DNA of 64,000 nt from Obelidium mucronatum. Its lineage: Eukaryota > Chytridiomycota > Chytridiomycetes > Chytridiales > Chytriomycetaceae. The position numbers and the translations under genes are program-made. The stretch spans positions 62,001 to 126,000 of the forward strand of contig JAIVFH010000014.1 of the NCBI GenBank assembly GCA_025765595.1, read 5' to 3'. Shown here piece after piece: positions 11,299 to 25,009 of this stretch; the first letter of the stretch is position 1; every line of letters starts with the position of its first letter. Below the pieces are notes generated by a model. That model saw only the letters and a program-made list of their open reading frames with translations, did no database searches and was not told where the DNA came from.

Positions 11299-14200
11299 AT
11301 GGAGAGGTGAGACATTGCTCTCGCCAGCCGTGCCCTATCGACAACCACCACTAACCGCTTCTATCTAGTTTACCAATCCGTTTCCAGGAACATGTGCAGG
11401 TACCATGCAAAGAGCGGGGCCCGAGCCTCTCTCTCTCACACTCATGTCTTTTAATTATTTATTAATGGCGATCCCCCCCTTAAGTTGCAAGCGCTGGGCA
11501 TCAACCCGGCGTCCATCGGCTTCACCACACTGACGATGGAATCAGACAAGTTTATTTGCGTGCGGGAAAAAGTTGGGGAGCAGAACCAAGTCGTTATTAT
11601 CGACATGAACGATCCCCAGAACTTGGTGCGCAGACCAATTACCGCGGATTCAGCAATTATGAATCCAGTCGCTAAAGTCATTGCCTTGAAGGGTATGTTG
11701 TGGCCTGTGGGGATTTTATATATATTTATTTTATTTTGCTTTTGGTTTTTGATTGCGTGTTGGAGGGTATCATTGTGAAATAAGCATTTACTTGGAAGCT
11801 GCGTCATGGAAGAGAAAGTGATGGATGAAAAGAGATTACATTGGCGTCATTCGTGTTTTTAAGCGAGTCTGACCAGCCCACTCACTCTTTTTTCCTTCAG
11901 CTGGTCGACAACTACAAATCTTCAACATTGAACTTAAAGCCAAGATCAAGGCGCACAATATGCCAGAAGATGTAGTGTTCTGGAAATGGGTTTCATTAAC
12001 TGTTGTTGGTCTCATTACCGAACGTTCCGTTTACCACTGGTGCGTTGATGAGGACAAGTGTTTTTTTTTATTTTTTTTTCAATCCTGATACCTCCTACCT
12101 TTTTTTTTCCCCCTAGGTCAATGGAAGGTGATTCGGGGCCTGTTAAAGTTTTTGACAGACATGCCAATTTGAATGGGGCACAAATCATCAACTACCGCGT
12201 TAGCCCGGATGAAAAATGGATGCTGGTGGTTGGAATTTCTGCTCAGGTGATTATCCCGAATTTCTCACTCAGTGTAACGGATCTGGGTTTTTTTTCTCAC
12301 TGTTGTCTTTGCAGGATTCTCGTGTTGTAGGAAACATGCAATTGTATTCGAAAGAGAAGGGGGTCAGTCAGGCTCTGGAAGGCCATGCCGCTGCATTTGC
12401 TGAATTGAAGATGGATCCTGCAAGCCCTTTGACCAACAAACTGTTTACTTTTGCTGTTAGAGGTGTCGCTGGGGCAAAGGTAATGCTGAGTTGCTTTTTT
12501 ATGTGAGATGGCAATTTTGCTGAGTTACTCTTTTTTTTTTCTCGAATCCTGCTGTAGCTTCATATTGTAGAGATTGATCACAAAGATGGGACACCCGTTT
12601 TCCAAAAGAAGGCTGTTGATGTCTTTTTCCCTCCTGAAGCGGGTGCCGATTTCCCAGTTTCCATCCAAGTTTCCAAGAAACATGATATCATTTACATGGT
12701 AACCAAGTTTGGTTTCATTCACTTGTATGACTTGGAGAGTGGTGCTTGCATCTTCATGAACCGTATCAGTGGAGACACCATCTTTGTGACAGCTGAATTG
12801 GAGGCTACGAGTGGATTAATCGGAGTAAACCGAAAAGGACAAGTGAGCGTGATTTTATTCATTCGTTGGGTTATTTGGTTCTGAAGGGCCGATGATCCAC
12901 AGGTCTTGTCTGTGAGCGTTGAAGAGGATAACATTATCCCGTATATTTTGCGAACTCTCAATAACCAAGAGCTGGCCTTCCGTTTGGCCACTCGAAACAA
13001 CTTGCCTGGTGCCGATCAACTTGTTTTGGCCCGGTTTAGCCAGTTATTGCAAAGCGGTAACTTTGCAGAAGCCGCGAAAGTTGCTGCCACTTCTCCAAGG
13101 GTTTGTATTTGGTTCCATCTGAAGCTTGCATCTGAACCTCGCTCTTTAGGGTATTTTGCGTACGCCAAACACTATTGAACAGTTTAAGATGGTGCCCGTT
13201 AGCCCTGGTCAAATGTCACCAATTCTTCAGTATTTTGGAATTCTTTTGGAAAAGGGAGAGCTCAACAAGTTTGAATCTTTGGAGCTTGCAAAACCTGTTC
13301 TACAGCAAGGTCGCAAGCAGCTATTGGAAAAGTGGTTGAAGGAGGACAAATTGGAGTGCAGTGAAGAGCTTGGAGACATTGTAAAGCAAGTTGATACCAC
13401 TTTGGCTCTCTCTGTGTACCTCCGTGCAAATGTCCCAAATAAGGTTGTCGCCTGCTTTGGTGAAACTGGGCAATACAGCAAAATTATTTTGTACGCCAAG
13501 AAAGTCGGATATCAACCAGACTACATCCAACTCCTTCAGTTCATTATGCGAGTTGATCCCGAGAAGGGCTCTGAATTTGCTACGCTCCTTGTCAGTGATG
13601 AAAATGGTCCTCTTGTTTCATTGGAACAAATCGTGGATGTCTTTGCGTCCATGAACATGGTTCAGCAGGCAACTTCCTTTTTGCTGGATGCTTTGAAGGA
13701 AAATAAGCCAGAGCATGCTGGTTTACAAACTCGTCTGTTGGAGATGAATTTGTTGCATGCTCCTCAAGTGGCAGATGCCATTTTGGGTAACCAAATGTTT
13801 TCTCATTATGACCGTAACTATATCGCTGGACTCTGTGAGAAGGCTGGATTGTACCAAAGGGTTAGTACAAGTAGTGTTTGAAATTTCGAGCTAAATATTG
13901 TTTTTATGAAGGCCTTGGAACACTACACAGACATTTACGACATCAAGCGCGCTATCGTGAACACTCAATTACTCACTCCTGAGGTTTTTTCTTTCGGCTT
14001 TTTGAATTCGTGTTTGGTGGTTAAAGGTTTCGTTTGTAGTGGACTATTGCTTTCTTTGGGCGCCTGTCTGTCGATCAATCTTTGGAGTGTTTGAAAGAAA
14101 TGTTGACAAACAACATTCGCCAAAACCTGCAGATTGTTGTCCAAATTGCCACTCGCTACTCTGACCAACTTGGCGCCAACAATTTGATTAATTTATTTGA

Positions 14201-17200
14201 AACTCACAAGACTTTCGAAGGACTCTACTACTACTTGGGATCAGTCGTTAACCTGAGTCAAGATCCTGAAGTGCACTTTAAATATATCCAGGCTGCGTGT
14301 CGCTCTGGTCAGATGAAGGAAGTGGAGCGAATTTGTAGAGACTCAAACTTCTACGATGCAGAGCGTGTCAAGACTTTCTTGAAGGTAGACTTTCCCTTTG
14401 TTTTTCAGTGTGTTCAATATTCATTGAGCATTTAGGAAGCCAAACTCCAAGATCAACTTCCACTGATTATTGTTTGCGACCGTTTCAACTTTGTTCACGA
14501 CCTTGTCTTGTACCTGTATCAAAACTCCTTGTATCAGTATATCGAAATCTACGTCCAGAAAGTAAACCCTGCAAGAACTCCAGAAGTTATTGGTGGATTG
14601 CTTGATGTGGATTGTGACGAAACTGTCATCAAGAACCTTCTTGCATCCGTTCGTGGACCAGTTCCAGTTGACGAGCTTGTTGCCGAAACGGAGAAGCGCA
14701 ATCGTTTGAAGTTAATTCTTCCATGGCTTGAAATGAGAATCAAGGAGGGTGCCATGGACACTCCAATCTTCAACGCACTCGCCAAGATTTACATTGATAC
14801 CAACAACAATGCCGAATACTTCTTGAAGGAGAACAAGTTTTACGATGCTTTGGTTGTTGGTAAATACTGTGAGAAGCGTGACCCTTACTTGGCGTTCATT
14901 GCCTACCAACGCGGACAATGTGATCGTGAGCTGATTGAGGTTACCAACGAGAACTCCATGTTCAAGCACCAAGCGCGCTACTTGGTTGCCCGTCGTGATG
15001 CAGACTTGTGGAACTACGCCTTACGTCCAGATAACCCATACCGTCGCTCTGTTATCGATCAAGTCGTTGGTACTGCCTTGCCTGAAACTCAAGACCCCGA
15101 AGATGTTTCCATCACAGTGAAGGCATTCATGGCTGCTGAACTCCCTAATGAATTGATTGAGTTGCTTGAAAAACTTGTTTTGGAGGGCACCACTTTTGCA
15201 GACAACAGAAATTTGCAAAACTTGCTCATTTTGACTGCCATCAAGGTTTGTGGTCATTTAGTATTGTCTTTCTCCTGCTGACTGAAATTGTTCAGGCGGA
15301 CCGTACTCGTGTTATGGACTATATCACGCGTCTGGAAAACTATGATGCGCCTGATATTGCCAACATTGCTGTCGGCAGTGACTTGTTTGAAGAGGCTTTC
15401 TACATTTACAAGAAGTACGATCAGTTCGCCAACGGTATCAGTGTTCTGATCTCCAATATTGGAGACTTGGATCGTGCTTATGAATTTGCTGAGAGAGTTG
15501 ACCAAGCCGATGTCTGGAGCAAGTTGGCCAAGGCCCAGCTTGATACTCTTCGTGTGAAGGAAGCCGTTGGTTCGTTTTTTATTTTTGGACTTGTTTCTCC
15601 AAATAGGGTCCTGAACACATCGATACAATAGACTCTTACATCAAGGCAAATGACCCATCCAACTACGCTGAAGTCATTCAAACCGCGCAGACAACCGAAA
15701 AGTACGATGACTTGATCCGTTTCCTGCAAATGGCAAGAAAAACTGTTCGTCAACCTGTAGTTGAAACGGAACTTATTTTTGCTTTTGCAAAAACGAATCG
15801 CATTGCGGATTTGGAGGAGTTTATTTCCAGCCCCAACATTGCTGAGGTGATTGCTGTTATCTCATCTTCAACTGTGTTTTCTGATATTTTTTGCCGAAAT
15901 GATTAGATTGCAGTGGTTGGTGAAAAGTGTTTTGACGAGAAGTTGTACGAGGCTGCCAAGCTGCTCTTCAGCAGCGTTTCAAACTGGGCTCGATTGGCGT
16001 CGACTTTGATTTACCTTGGCGAGCACCAGGCTGCTGTAGATTGCGCCCGCAAGGCTAACGCCACCAAGGTGTGGAAGGAAGTTAATGCTGCTTGTATTGC
16101 CAATGGCGAATTCAGATTGGCTCAAATCTGTGCGCTGAACTTGATCATTCACGCTGAAGAATTGGAGGTATGGTTGTTTTGGTTATGAATCCTTGTGTTG
16201 AAAAATCGGTCTTCTAGATCATTGTCAAATTGTATGAAGCCCGAGGATACTTTGATGAGTTGATTGCTTTGATTGAGTCCGGTTTGGGACTTGAGCGTGC
16301 TCACATGGGAATGTTCACTGAACTTGCCATTGTGTACTCCAAGTACCGCCCAGATCGGCTCATGGAGCACCTTCGTCTCTTTTGGCAACGTATTAACATT
16401 CCAAAAGTTATTCGTGCTTGTGAAGTTGCTCACCTTTGGTCGGAGCTTGTGTTTTTGTACACTCACTATGACGAATTCGATAATGCTGCGTTGAGTATTA
16501 TGGCTCATCCAGCTGATGCATGGGACCATATCGCTTTCAAGGATATTCTTGTCAAGGTTTCCAACTTGGAAATTTACTTCAAGGCCCTTCGATTCTATCT
16601 GGATTCACAACCACTTTTGTTGAATGATTTGCTTGTTGTTTTGACCCCACGAGTGGACCATACTCGTGTCGTTCAAATGTTCCAAAAGACCAATAACCTG
16701 CCTTTGATTAAACCATATCTTATTTCTGTCCAGCAGGTTTGTTTGGCGTTTTTTTTCTAGTGCGTGTTTGATTCTGATTAGTTGTTTGTTATTTAGTTGA
16801 ACAACACTGCTGTTAACAACGCCTTCAATGACCTGCTGATTGAAGAGGAAGACTACAAGTCTTTGCGGGACTCTATTGACAACTTTAGTAGCTTTGATGC
16901 TATTTCTTTGGCTCAGAGATTGGAAAAGCATGAGCTGATGGAATTCCGTAGAATTGCTGCCCATCTCTACAAGGTATTTCTGATACGATGCGTTTTTTGG
17001 ACAGTCTGTTAAAATCTTTTGTGATGGTCACAGAGAAACAAGCGTTGGCGTCAATCGATCAACATCTCCAAGAAGGACAAGGTCTTTAAAGATGCCATGG
17101 AAGCTGCTGCGGAGTCGCATGACCCAGAACTTGCCGAAGAGCTCTTGAAGTACTTTATTGAGATTGATAGGAAAGACTGTTTTGCAGCGTGTTTGTACAA

Positions 17201-17598
17201 CTGCTATGAGATGCTGAGGCCCGATGTTGTTTTGGAATATGCCTGGCGTTTTAACCTGAACGATTTTGCTATGCCCTACATGATTCAGGTGTTGCGAGAA
17301 TACACTGTGAAGGTGCGATGATTTCTTTTCGGGACAGACACGAGTACATGTTATTTACAATCCAAAACAACAGATTGATGCTTTGGAGAAAGCCAACGCG
17401 GAGAGAAATGTAAAGGATGAAGAAAAAGAGAAGCAGGAAACTCCAATGATGGGAAGCGGCCTTGGAAATCCGTTGATGATCACGTACGGTGGTGCTGTCG
17501 GTGGACTCCCCCCACAGATGGGAGGCAACTTTGGCGCGCCAGTCGGGTATCCGCAGCAGCAGCAATACGGTGGCATGATGCCGCCACAGGGCTTTTAA
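11299..17598 (+). CDS. CHC1: Clathrin heavy chain
   Basis: Nineteen exons sum to 5052 nt (1683 aa), as expected for the family: 11299-11306, 11369-11399, 11485-11692, 11901-12039, 12117-12246, 12315-12479, 12558-12842, 12903-13100, 13150-13860, 13912-13983, 14040-14384, 14436-15245, 15296-15569, 15632-15846, 15907-16167, 16218-16736, 16797-16973, 17034-17312 and 17374-17598. The first two exons (8 and 31 nt) encode [13 protein letters not shown], matching the family N-terminus; an ATG at 11465 inside intron 2 is not the start. The N-terminal beta-propeller (residues 1 to about 330) includes [20 protein letters not shown]. Clathrin heavy-chain repeats follow, and the end is a Gly/Pro/Gln-rich tail ([15 protein letters not shown]). 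The protein forms triskelia for coated vesicles at the trans-Golgi and plasma membrane. Confidence 0.98.
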
Positions 17599-17633
17599 GA
17601 GTGTGTTGGAGAAATAAAGAGTGGAAAATCTCG

Positions 17634-18344
17634 ATGGTCAAACAAATCAACGAAGACCTTTGCCCCGCCTTTGCGCCCTTCTTTGGCCTTGCCGGCGCCG
17701 CGTCCGCCATGATTATGTCTTCGCTGGGAGCCGCGTACGGAACGTCCAAGAGCGGGATCGGTATTGCTGGAATCGGAACCTTCAAACCTGAGATGTGCGT
17801 TTTCCTCTCCGCTTGCTATCGGCTATTTTAACTTTTAATAATATCTTATGCGGCACATAGCATGATGAAGTCGCTGATCCCGGTGGTCATGGCTGGTTAG
17901 TGAAGTTCCGTCGTGGCCTTTTAGACAATCCTGACCCACAACAAGTTGGACTGACGAAAAATAAATCCTTAAATACCAAACTGTAGGTATCGTGGCTGTG
18001 TATGGACTCGTGGTTGCCGTGTTGATTGCGAATGACTTGAATCCTGCGAATCCATACTCTTTGTTTGCTGGATTTGTTCATCTCGGAGCGGGATTAAGTA
18101 CCGGCTTCGCTGGTTTGGCTGCCGGATACGCTATTGGAATGGTGGGGGACGCGGGGGTGAGAAGCTACTTATTTCAACCCCGAATGTTTGTTGGAATGGT
18201 ACGTGAACGATGAAGGTCCGATTTTTGCCTAATGCCTTGATGATATGATAGGTTCTCATTCTGATTTTTGCGGAAGTCTTGGGTCTTTACGGACTGATTG
18301 TTAGTTTGATCCTGAACACAAAAGCGAAGTCAGAATGCGCGTAA
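17634..18344 (+). CDS. VMA3: V-type H+-ATPase proteolipid subunit c
   Basis: Exons 17634-17794, 17861-17895, 17987-18198 and 18252-18344 give 501 nt (166 aa). There are four transmembrane helices with the repeated Gly-rich proteolipid pattern ([34 protein letters not shown]). The proton-carrying glutamate is Glu144 in FAEVLGLYG. Subunit c forms the membrane rotor ring of the vacuolar/endosomal ATPase. Length and the [17 protein letters not shown] loop match fungal Vma3 rather than Vma16. The start codon is only 35 bp after the clathrin stop codon, on the same strand, so its promoter must overlap the clathrin 3' end. Clathrin and V-ATPase both act in the endomembrane system, but shared regulation is not shown. 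Confidence 0.96.
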
Positions 18345-18396
18345 CTTTGTTTTCAAGATACACCAATAGCCAATAAAGAAAGCATGCAATTTTTAT

Positions 18397-21300
18397 TTAT
18401 ACTCTGATTGAGGTTCTTGCTTTTTCTAAAATCTCCTTCCGAATCTTGGGATAGTCAGGATACATTTTCAACACCTTGTGGCAGATTTCTATGGCTTCCA
18501 CAAACTTTTTAGCTTTCAAATAATTGAAAGCCAATTTAAATCCAATAGCTGCGTTGGATTCGCGTTCCAATTTCCATGCTGATATATACGACTCTGCTGC
18601 GTCTTTGTATGAGGCCTCCTTTTCCATAATGTATCCCAAGTATTCAAAAGCCTTGGAGCATGACTTATTTTGCGCCAAACAACGCTTAAGCAAGTCTGTG
18701 GCGAGATCATACTTTCCTCCCTTTTGTTGAGAAAAGAATATTCGTTGTCAACAGAGATTTCTGTGCAATTTCAACAAACCTGAATATGTATATCTGCCAG
18801 AAGAAGCCAAGCACGTTCAAAGTCATCAGCATATTGAATGCTCCATTCCATTTTAACGATTCGTTTAAGCTGGTTTCTTGCTCTTGGTGGCTGTTTGAGA
18901 AGCATATACGCAATGGCAATTCCCTTTGATGCAAAAAATACAAGTTAGTATAAAAAATCAACTCATCAAGTTTGCCACGGAAAAACGGCATACAAGTAGC
19001 GATGGAACATGGTCTGGCTCGTCCTGCAGTATTTGTGTCAAGTGCCCAAGTGCCCGCTCAATCTCGCTCTTTTGCTTGGTTGCCATCCACGCATGGCATT
19101 CCAAAATTTGGGTTCGAATAGACTTTGGGTTTTGGGGCAGCTCCTTAAAGTGTTCAAAAAGATTTATCACCAGTAATTCAAATGCATTTGTGTTACCTTG
19201 AGCAGCTTATCGGCTGTTAAAAGAGCCAGGATATCAGCATCAGACTGATCCCCACTTCCAGAACTGTCAGCAGCAGCTTCTAACACATCTCCTCCCATAG
19301 TTTCATTGTCGGGATTCAAGAAAATTTCAATCATATTGTACAACGACTCCTGGCCCCATTCTGAATCCCTCCTTGCGTAGTTGAATTCTTTTAATGCTTC
19401 GTTTGGACTGTTTGTGTAGCGGTATTGTAATCCTTTGCAGAAGTGATAACCGGCCGACAGCAGGATCTTCCTTCCATAAGAACCCTTCTCCACTAAATCA
19501 AAAAATTGTTGCGCGTCACTCATTTTTCCTGCGCGTCTCATCATTTCGACTGCCTTTTGAAGAGCTGAAAATTGAAGCGGCTGCTTTTCTAAAAGGGTTT
19601 TGTAGTGGGAAACTGCAGCAGAATAACTGTTATTCAGGAATTGAAGTTCAGCCATTATAATAGTGGCTGCTTGATTGTCCGGATCCGCTCTGAGTAATGA
19701 TGTACATTGGCTCTGGGCAGTCGTAAGATCATTCTTGGTGATAGATAGTCTACAAATTGCCAACACCGACTGACAAAACGTTAAGATAAAACAAAAAAAG
19801 AAGAAGAAAAGAAATTAGTAACCTTTTGATGCAATGGATAGTGATGAATAGCCTCATTATAATATACTAAAGCTTGGTTTATATCATTCATTTGGTTGGA
19901 ATGTGTTTCTCCCAACTCAAAACAAATGTTTGCTACTGTCCCCTTCAGCTCCGCTAAATCATTACTGACAGACTCGCCCGATATAATCCTGATTAAAAGT
20001 TAAGTAATTGGATTCTTACTCCCTTGCCACCCATACCGAAGCTGTAGATCGCGAGCTTTTGTAAATCCAGCAATAGCAGTATCCAACTTTCCATTTGCGC
20101 GAGCAGCTTTGGCACCAAGTATGTTTAATTTCACGTCCAGCGAAATAACAGTGCTATCATCACCTGGTTGAAGCATTAGCATTTTATAAACAAAGAAACA
20201 ACGTTGTGAAGTACTTTTTGGATGGTCTAATGCCTCGAAAACAACTCTTTCTACGTCTTCATAGTTTTTCAACTTAAAATACAGCTCAGCCAAGTCGAAG
20301 CGCAATGATGTTGCGTTGGGAGAGTTTTTTCCCAAAGCAGTTTCATAATATGAAATTGCCTATATGTTGGTTTTATGGCAAGCCGAACAAAAAATTAAGA
20401 ATTCATTCTCTTACTCTTGCATAATCATGTGTTTTGACCAATGCTTTTCCTATTTTACATGCGAGGACAGAGGCATCATCAAACGTGTCAAGACCATTCT
20501 CATAAACTTCAATAGCCTTTTCTGGTTCTTGAATATTCATGAAAGCTTCTCCCAGAAGGATGCAAGTTTGTACTGTTTTGTGGCGATCATACAGATCACT
20601 GTAGCATCTGGCATAGGCTTTACGGTCCTTCTTGTGATTCAAGTAGATGGCTCCCATTTTTGATTTTGCTTGCACAAAAGATCTGTTCAAGAGTTACAAA
20701 AAGGTATAAAAACTGACAGTTTGGACTTTTAACTGATGAGAAGGGCCAATGTTTGACAGAATAACCAGTGCAGCATCAACTTCGCCTCGCTCAAGTGTGA
20801 GATTTGCGTTGGCCAAAACTATGCGATGGCTCTCTGAAGTACCCCCAAAAATTCTGCTGGCATCTTCCATCACTCGTGTTGCATCTACCTGTAATTACAA
20901 AATTCCCATTGTATTGAACAAACTGCTTCAATCGTTCCCAAATTTCATACCGTATTTTTAGCTTTACTATAAGTATCTGCTAGTTCCAGATACAACGTGG
21001 CCTTTTCGCTTGTTGTTGGAATCAAATCAGAACGTTTGACAGATGGCAGAACCTTCTCCTCTGGATTTAGTAGTTAGTTCTGTCAGTGTGATGGCTAACA
21101 TTAATTGTGTGCCCACCTGATTCTCGCATTATTGACATCCCCATAGCTCCCACCAACACTTTTAGAGCATCATCGTTATTCCCTTGTGCTTTTAACGCTT
21201 TCGCCTTGAGAATGTGAAACTGAAGAATGTGACGGACTTCAAAATTGTTACTCAATCCGTTGTCTAGAGACGCAAGACATCCTTTGGCATTCCGGTTGGC

Positions 21301-23733
21301 AAGTTGTATTTGTGCAACCAACACATATGCCTGACTCCCCACCAAAAGATCAGTTTAACAAAGAAAGATGCCGTGAAATTTCATACCTTCAAATGCGTTG
21401 AGTCCAATTTCAGGCAACTATTTGCCATTGTTTGGGCGGCTACATAATCTCCCATGAGGTACTTCACTTTTGCAAGAGAAAAACATGCTTCCACAGATCC
21501 GGGAGCAATCTTAATAATTTGCAAGAGAATTTCATAGGCATTTACAAGAAATGGATGAAGCTCCTCGCCTGTTTTTTTTTAGGTTGGTTGTTTGGTATCT
21601 CATATTACTTCATCACCTTCGCGTCTGGATGTCTGAGGGCAATTCTCCAAAAAATCCAAAGCCAATTCCATTAAAAAATCGGGGTTTGTTTTCACGTAAT
21701 AGGAAAGCCCGATTATTTTACTTGTGAGAGACTTTCTAACGAGCTCATAAGCCTGTTTCAAATACTTTGTCTGTTTTTCGATATTTCGGTACTTGTATTT
21801 TGCCATAAGAGAGGAAAGATACGAAGTTTCCGCGCTCATGGCTGGGATTTTCCCCAATTGATTTGGTTAGAATGCGTATTTCCTCTTCTCCCTCTACTAA
21901 CTTGTCGATTGAACAGCATCCAGAAACTCAATTTGTTCCTCAGCTTCATCAAATCGACCCTTGTATATAAAACACTTGATCAAACCTAAAAACGACGACG
22001 CATGATTCAGTTAATAGTTATAAACGGTTTATCACTTGGGTGTACCATGCATAGCTGTCATATCATGAGAGTTTTGAGCAAATGCAGTCCTGTAAAGTTC
22101 GGTGGCCTTGTCGATATTTCCTTGATTTTGACGGAAAAGATGTACACTTTAGTTTTACTTCCTCCAACTGTCGTATTGAACCCTTTTCTAACCGAGTAGA
22201 AAGTGAATAAAACCAAGTTCACATTTGTATTCCACTTTTGAAGGCTCGATTTCTACTGCTTTTGACGCAAGCGATAATGTCTGCTCAAGGATGGTCTCCT
22301 TTCGACCGGCCAAACGAGAAAATGCCTGCGCCATGGAATAGTAAAGCCCTGCATTTGACGGTTCGGATTTTGAAATCGCCTGAGATAAAAGAAGAACTTG
22401 ATTAGTACAAACACACCAACACAGGCACACATTACACACCAGGTTTAGATTCGACAAATGATTGGAGGCAACTTTCGCACGGCCTTCGCGACATAATTCA
22501 TTCAAGCAAAGAACAGCATACGTATCAATGCTATCTGGACTCAAAGTGCTAACTCTCTGTGCTGCCTCGACAACAAGCTCCCAAGAACCCATCTCCAGCA
22601 AAACGTACATGCGCTCTATATATGCAGGAATAAAACTAGCATGATATGTAATGATTTGGCTGTTGATGTCCAATGCAACGGCCAACTTTTGTCGCGTAGT
22701 TCGAAGGTATTGAAGCCTTCCCAGCAACGCCTTTGAAGCAAAAAAAAAAAAAGACCGATTACCAAAATAGCAATTTAAACAGACCATTTCTTACATCAAG
22801 ATCTTTTTGATTGAACTCTTCCAGAATCTTGTCAAACCAAGTGTAACTTTTGGAGACTAATGTTTCTTGTCCACAAGTTAAATCCACCCACCCCATAAAT
22901 GTAACGGCCATCCAGAAAGTAGAACTCCCAGCTTCAATGGTCAAGAGTCAAAAATATTGAAATATGTGAAATGCTTTTTACCTCCTGCGCCATTTGCTCC
23001 TTGGGGACTCTTGACCACACTAGATCTAGCACTTGTGTTTCCACCGCCACTTCCCATTGGACCTGTTTCAATGACTTTTTTCAGATAGGCTCGCGCTTGC
23101 TCATGCTGCCCAGTCTGCCAATAAAATAGACCCATTTGAATTAGGGCGCGATCTGATACGTTGTTTGAAGAACTCGCGATTGTCAACTTGGCTTGAAGTT
23201 CATGCATCGCCTCGTGATCTTGGTAAAATAAGATTGAAACAAACACGTTATAAAATGTGTGGAAAAGCATAAATAACAGGGGACATGTTCCTGCTCACCA
23301 ACGAGTTTGCACCTTTCATGTGCAAAGACCATCGCAGCTGGACATGCGAGAACTAAATCGCGTTTTTCTTGGAGCGATTCAAGTTCTCTTAACGCTTCCC
23401 CGGATTTTCCTTTACAAAATGGGTTGAACGCGTTTTTTTAATACCCAAACGATCAAGCTCCTCTTTTTGCGGCGAACCTTGCATAATAAGCGCAAATGCT
23501 TTCCAAAACATCAGCACTGGATCTGATGTGCGTCTTCGAAGAGCTGTTTCGCATTGTTTGTACGCAGAGTGGAAGAGACTGCGTTGGCAGTAGTAGAGGA
23601 CCTAGGGTATTTGTAGTATACAATTTTAGCCATTCGGGGGTCTGGGCAAAAAGCGCCAAGAGACACCCACGCTCGAAAGGACTGGATCGGAGGTAGCATT
23701 GCCTCCAGATGTCACTTGATCGCTGCTGAACAT
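18397..23733 (-). CDS. TTC21B: IFT139 / TTC21B, intraflagellar transport complex A subunit
   Basis: Twenty-one exons (minus-strand order): 23671-23733, 23451-23601, 23299-23409, 22982-23218, 22795-22931, 22440-22730, 22193-22379, 22046-22120, 21902-21985, 21617-21841, 21384-21568, 21117-21330, 20951-21060, 20734-20888, 20415-20682, 20037-20359, 19823-19988, 19197-19769, 18994-19143, 18780-18923 and 18397-18720. They keep one frame of 4173 nt (1390 aa; animal proteins are about 1316). TPR repeats run along the whole length. Diagnostic segments are [34 protein letters not shown] and the C-terminal [24 protein letters not shown] drives retrograde transport in cilia and flagella, and this subunit is found in organisms that build a flagellum. 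The gene ends tail to tail with VMA3, 52 bp away. The start choice is the first ATG after an upstream in-frame stop. Confidence 0.95.
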
Positions 23734-23834
23734 TTTTTTCAAGTTTGTCGCGTGGTTAATAAATTCTTTTCTCTGCAATTCATCATATTCAGTTTATCAT
23801 CTTCAGTTCATATTATTCAGTTTTCAAAAGCTTT

Positions 23835-24947
23835 CTAAAAAGGAGCAAACGACACTTCCTTCCGTGCAGCTCGAATCCCCCTCCACGCCTCACCCCAAAA
23901 ACTCAACCTGATATCAACAACACCCTTCTCTGTAAGAACACCCACGCTCGGCACCGCCAGAACGTAAAGATCATCTCCATTATCTTGAACCAGCGCAACA
24001 CAAGGAACAGTCTGCCTGGCTTGTGTTGGCATTGTTTGCATAAAATGACCCAACCTCTGCTTCACCAACTCAATTTCTGCAAAGCTGCTTCCAAAATCGC
24101 CGATTCCATGGTGCATGCGATCCAATAGGCCATGATAATCGCTAACAGTAAAGGGCCTCACACAAAACCGTAACAAATTGACATCGAGCCCAGCCAATAA
24201 CCCTCCCACTTGTTCATTGTCTCCTTCACCAGTATCAGAGTTTGCTTTTGGCAAAGAAATACTCACATAGAATCGATTATCCCACATTTTCACTTCCCCA
24301 ACTTTCATAATCACCTTTTTCGTCTTTGACTGTCCAGCCAGAAACGGGGCTCGGGAAAACACCCAAGGGCAGTTGCGCATTTCCTGTCGCCGCCCTGGAG
24401 CATTATATCCTCCTCCTCCATCATCTCCACCCCCTTCTCCTCGACCTGACAACACCTGACTACCCCTGAGCTGATCTTTCAATCCACCAATTACAGGGCA
24501 TTCAATCTGGACTGCATCATTTCCAAGCCTTGGGTTTTGCCGATTTATCAAGGTATGCAGCGCTTTTTGTTTTGCTCCAAAATCTTTTGAAAACGTGCCA
24601 TTGCCACCTGGACCGCCGTGACTAAGCCTCCTCAAGTCTCCGTCACTTAACCGCAAGCGGCCTGCAGCTTCATAAAAGTTTATCATTCCTGTCCGGAATC
24701 CTTCCATCTTTGCTTGAGATCCTGCCGAAAGACTGCCTGAAGTCCACTGGGTGAGTGATCGGAGGACATTGTGAGCGAGTGGTGTATTATAGAGCCAATG
24801 CGTTTTCGGAAGAAGACTCGTGTGCGTGTTTGCTGTTATGGGTTTGGGAATGGCAGGGTGTGGGAATGGTAAGGGTATATTAAGAAACGCGGTCCCTGTG
24901 GGAGGGTCTCGGATCGATGTTTCAAGAAGGATTTTTTCGGCTGGGGG

Positions 24948-25009
<62 letters not shown>

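Noticed and set aside
11466..11484. ATG at 11465 as clathrin start (MAIPPLKLQ)
   Set aside because: Two upstream mini-exons give the conserved clathrin N-terminus in frame, so this ATG is inside an intron.
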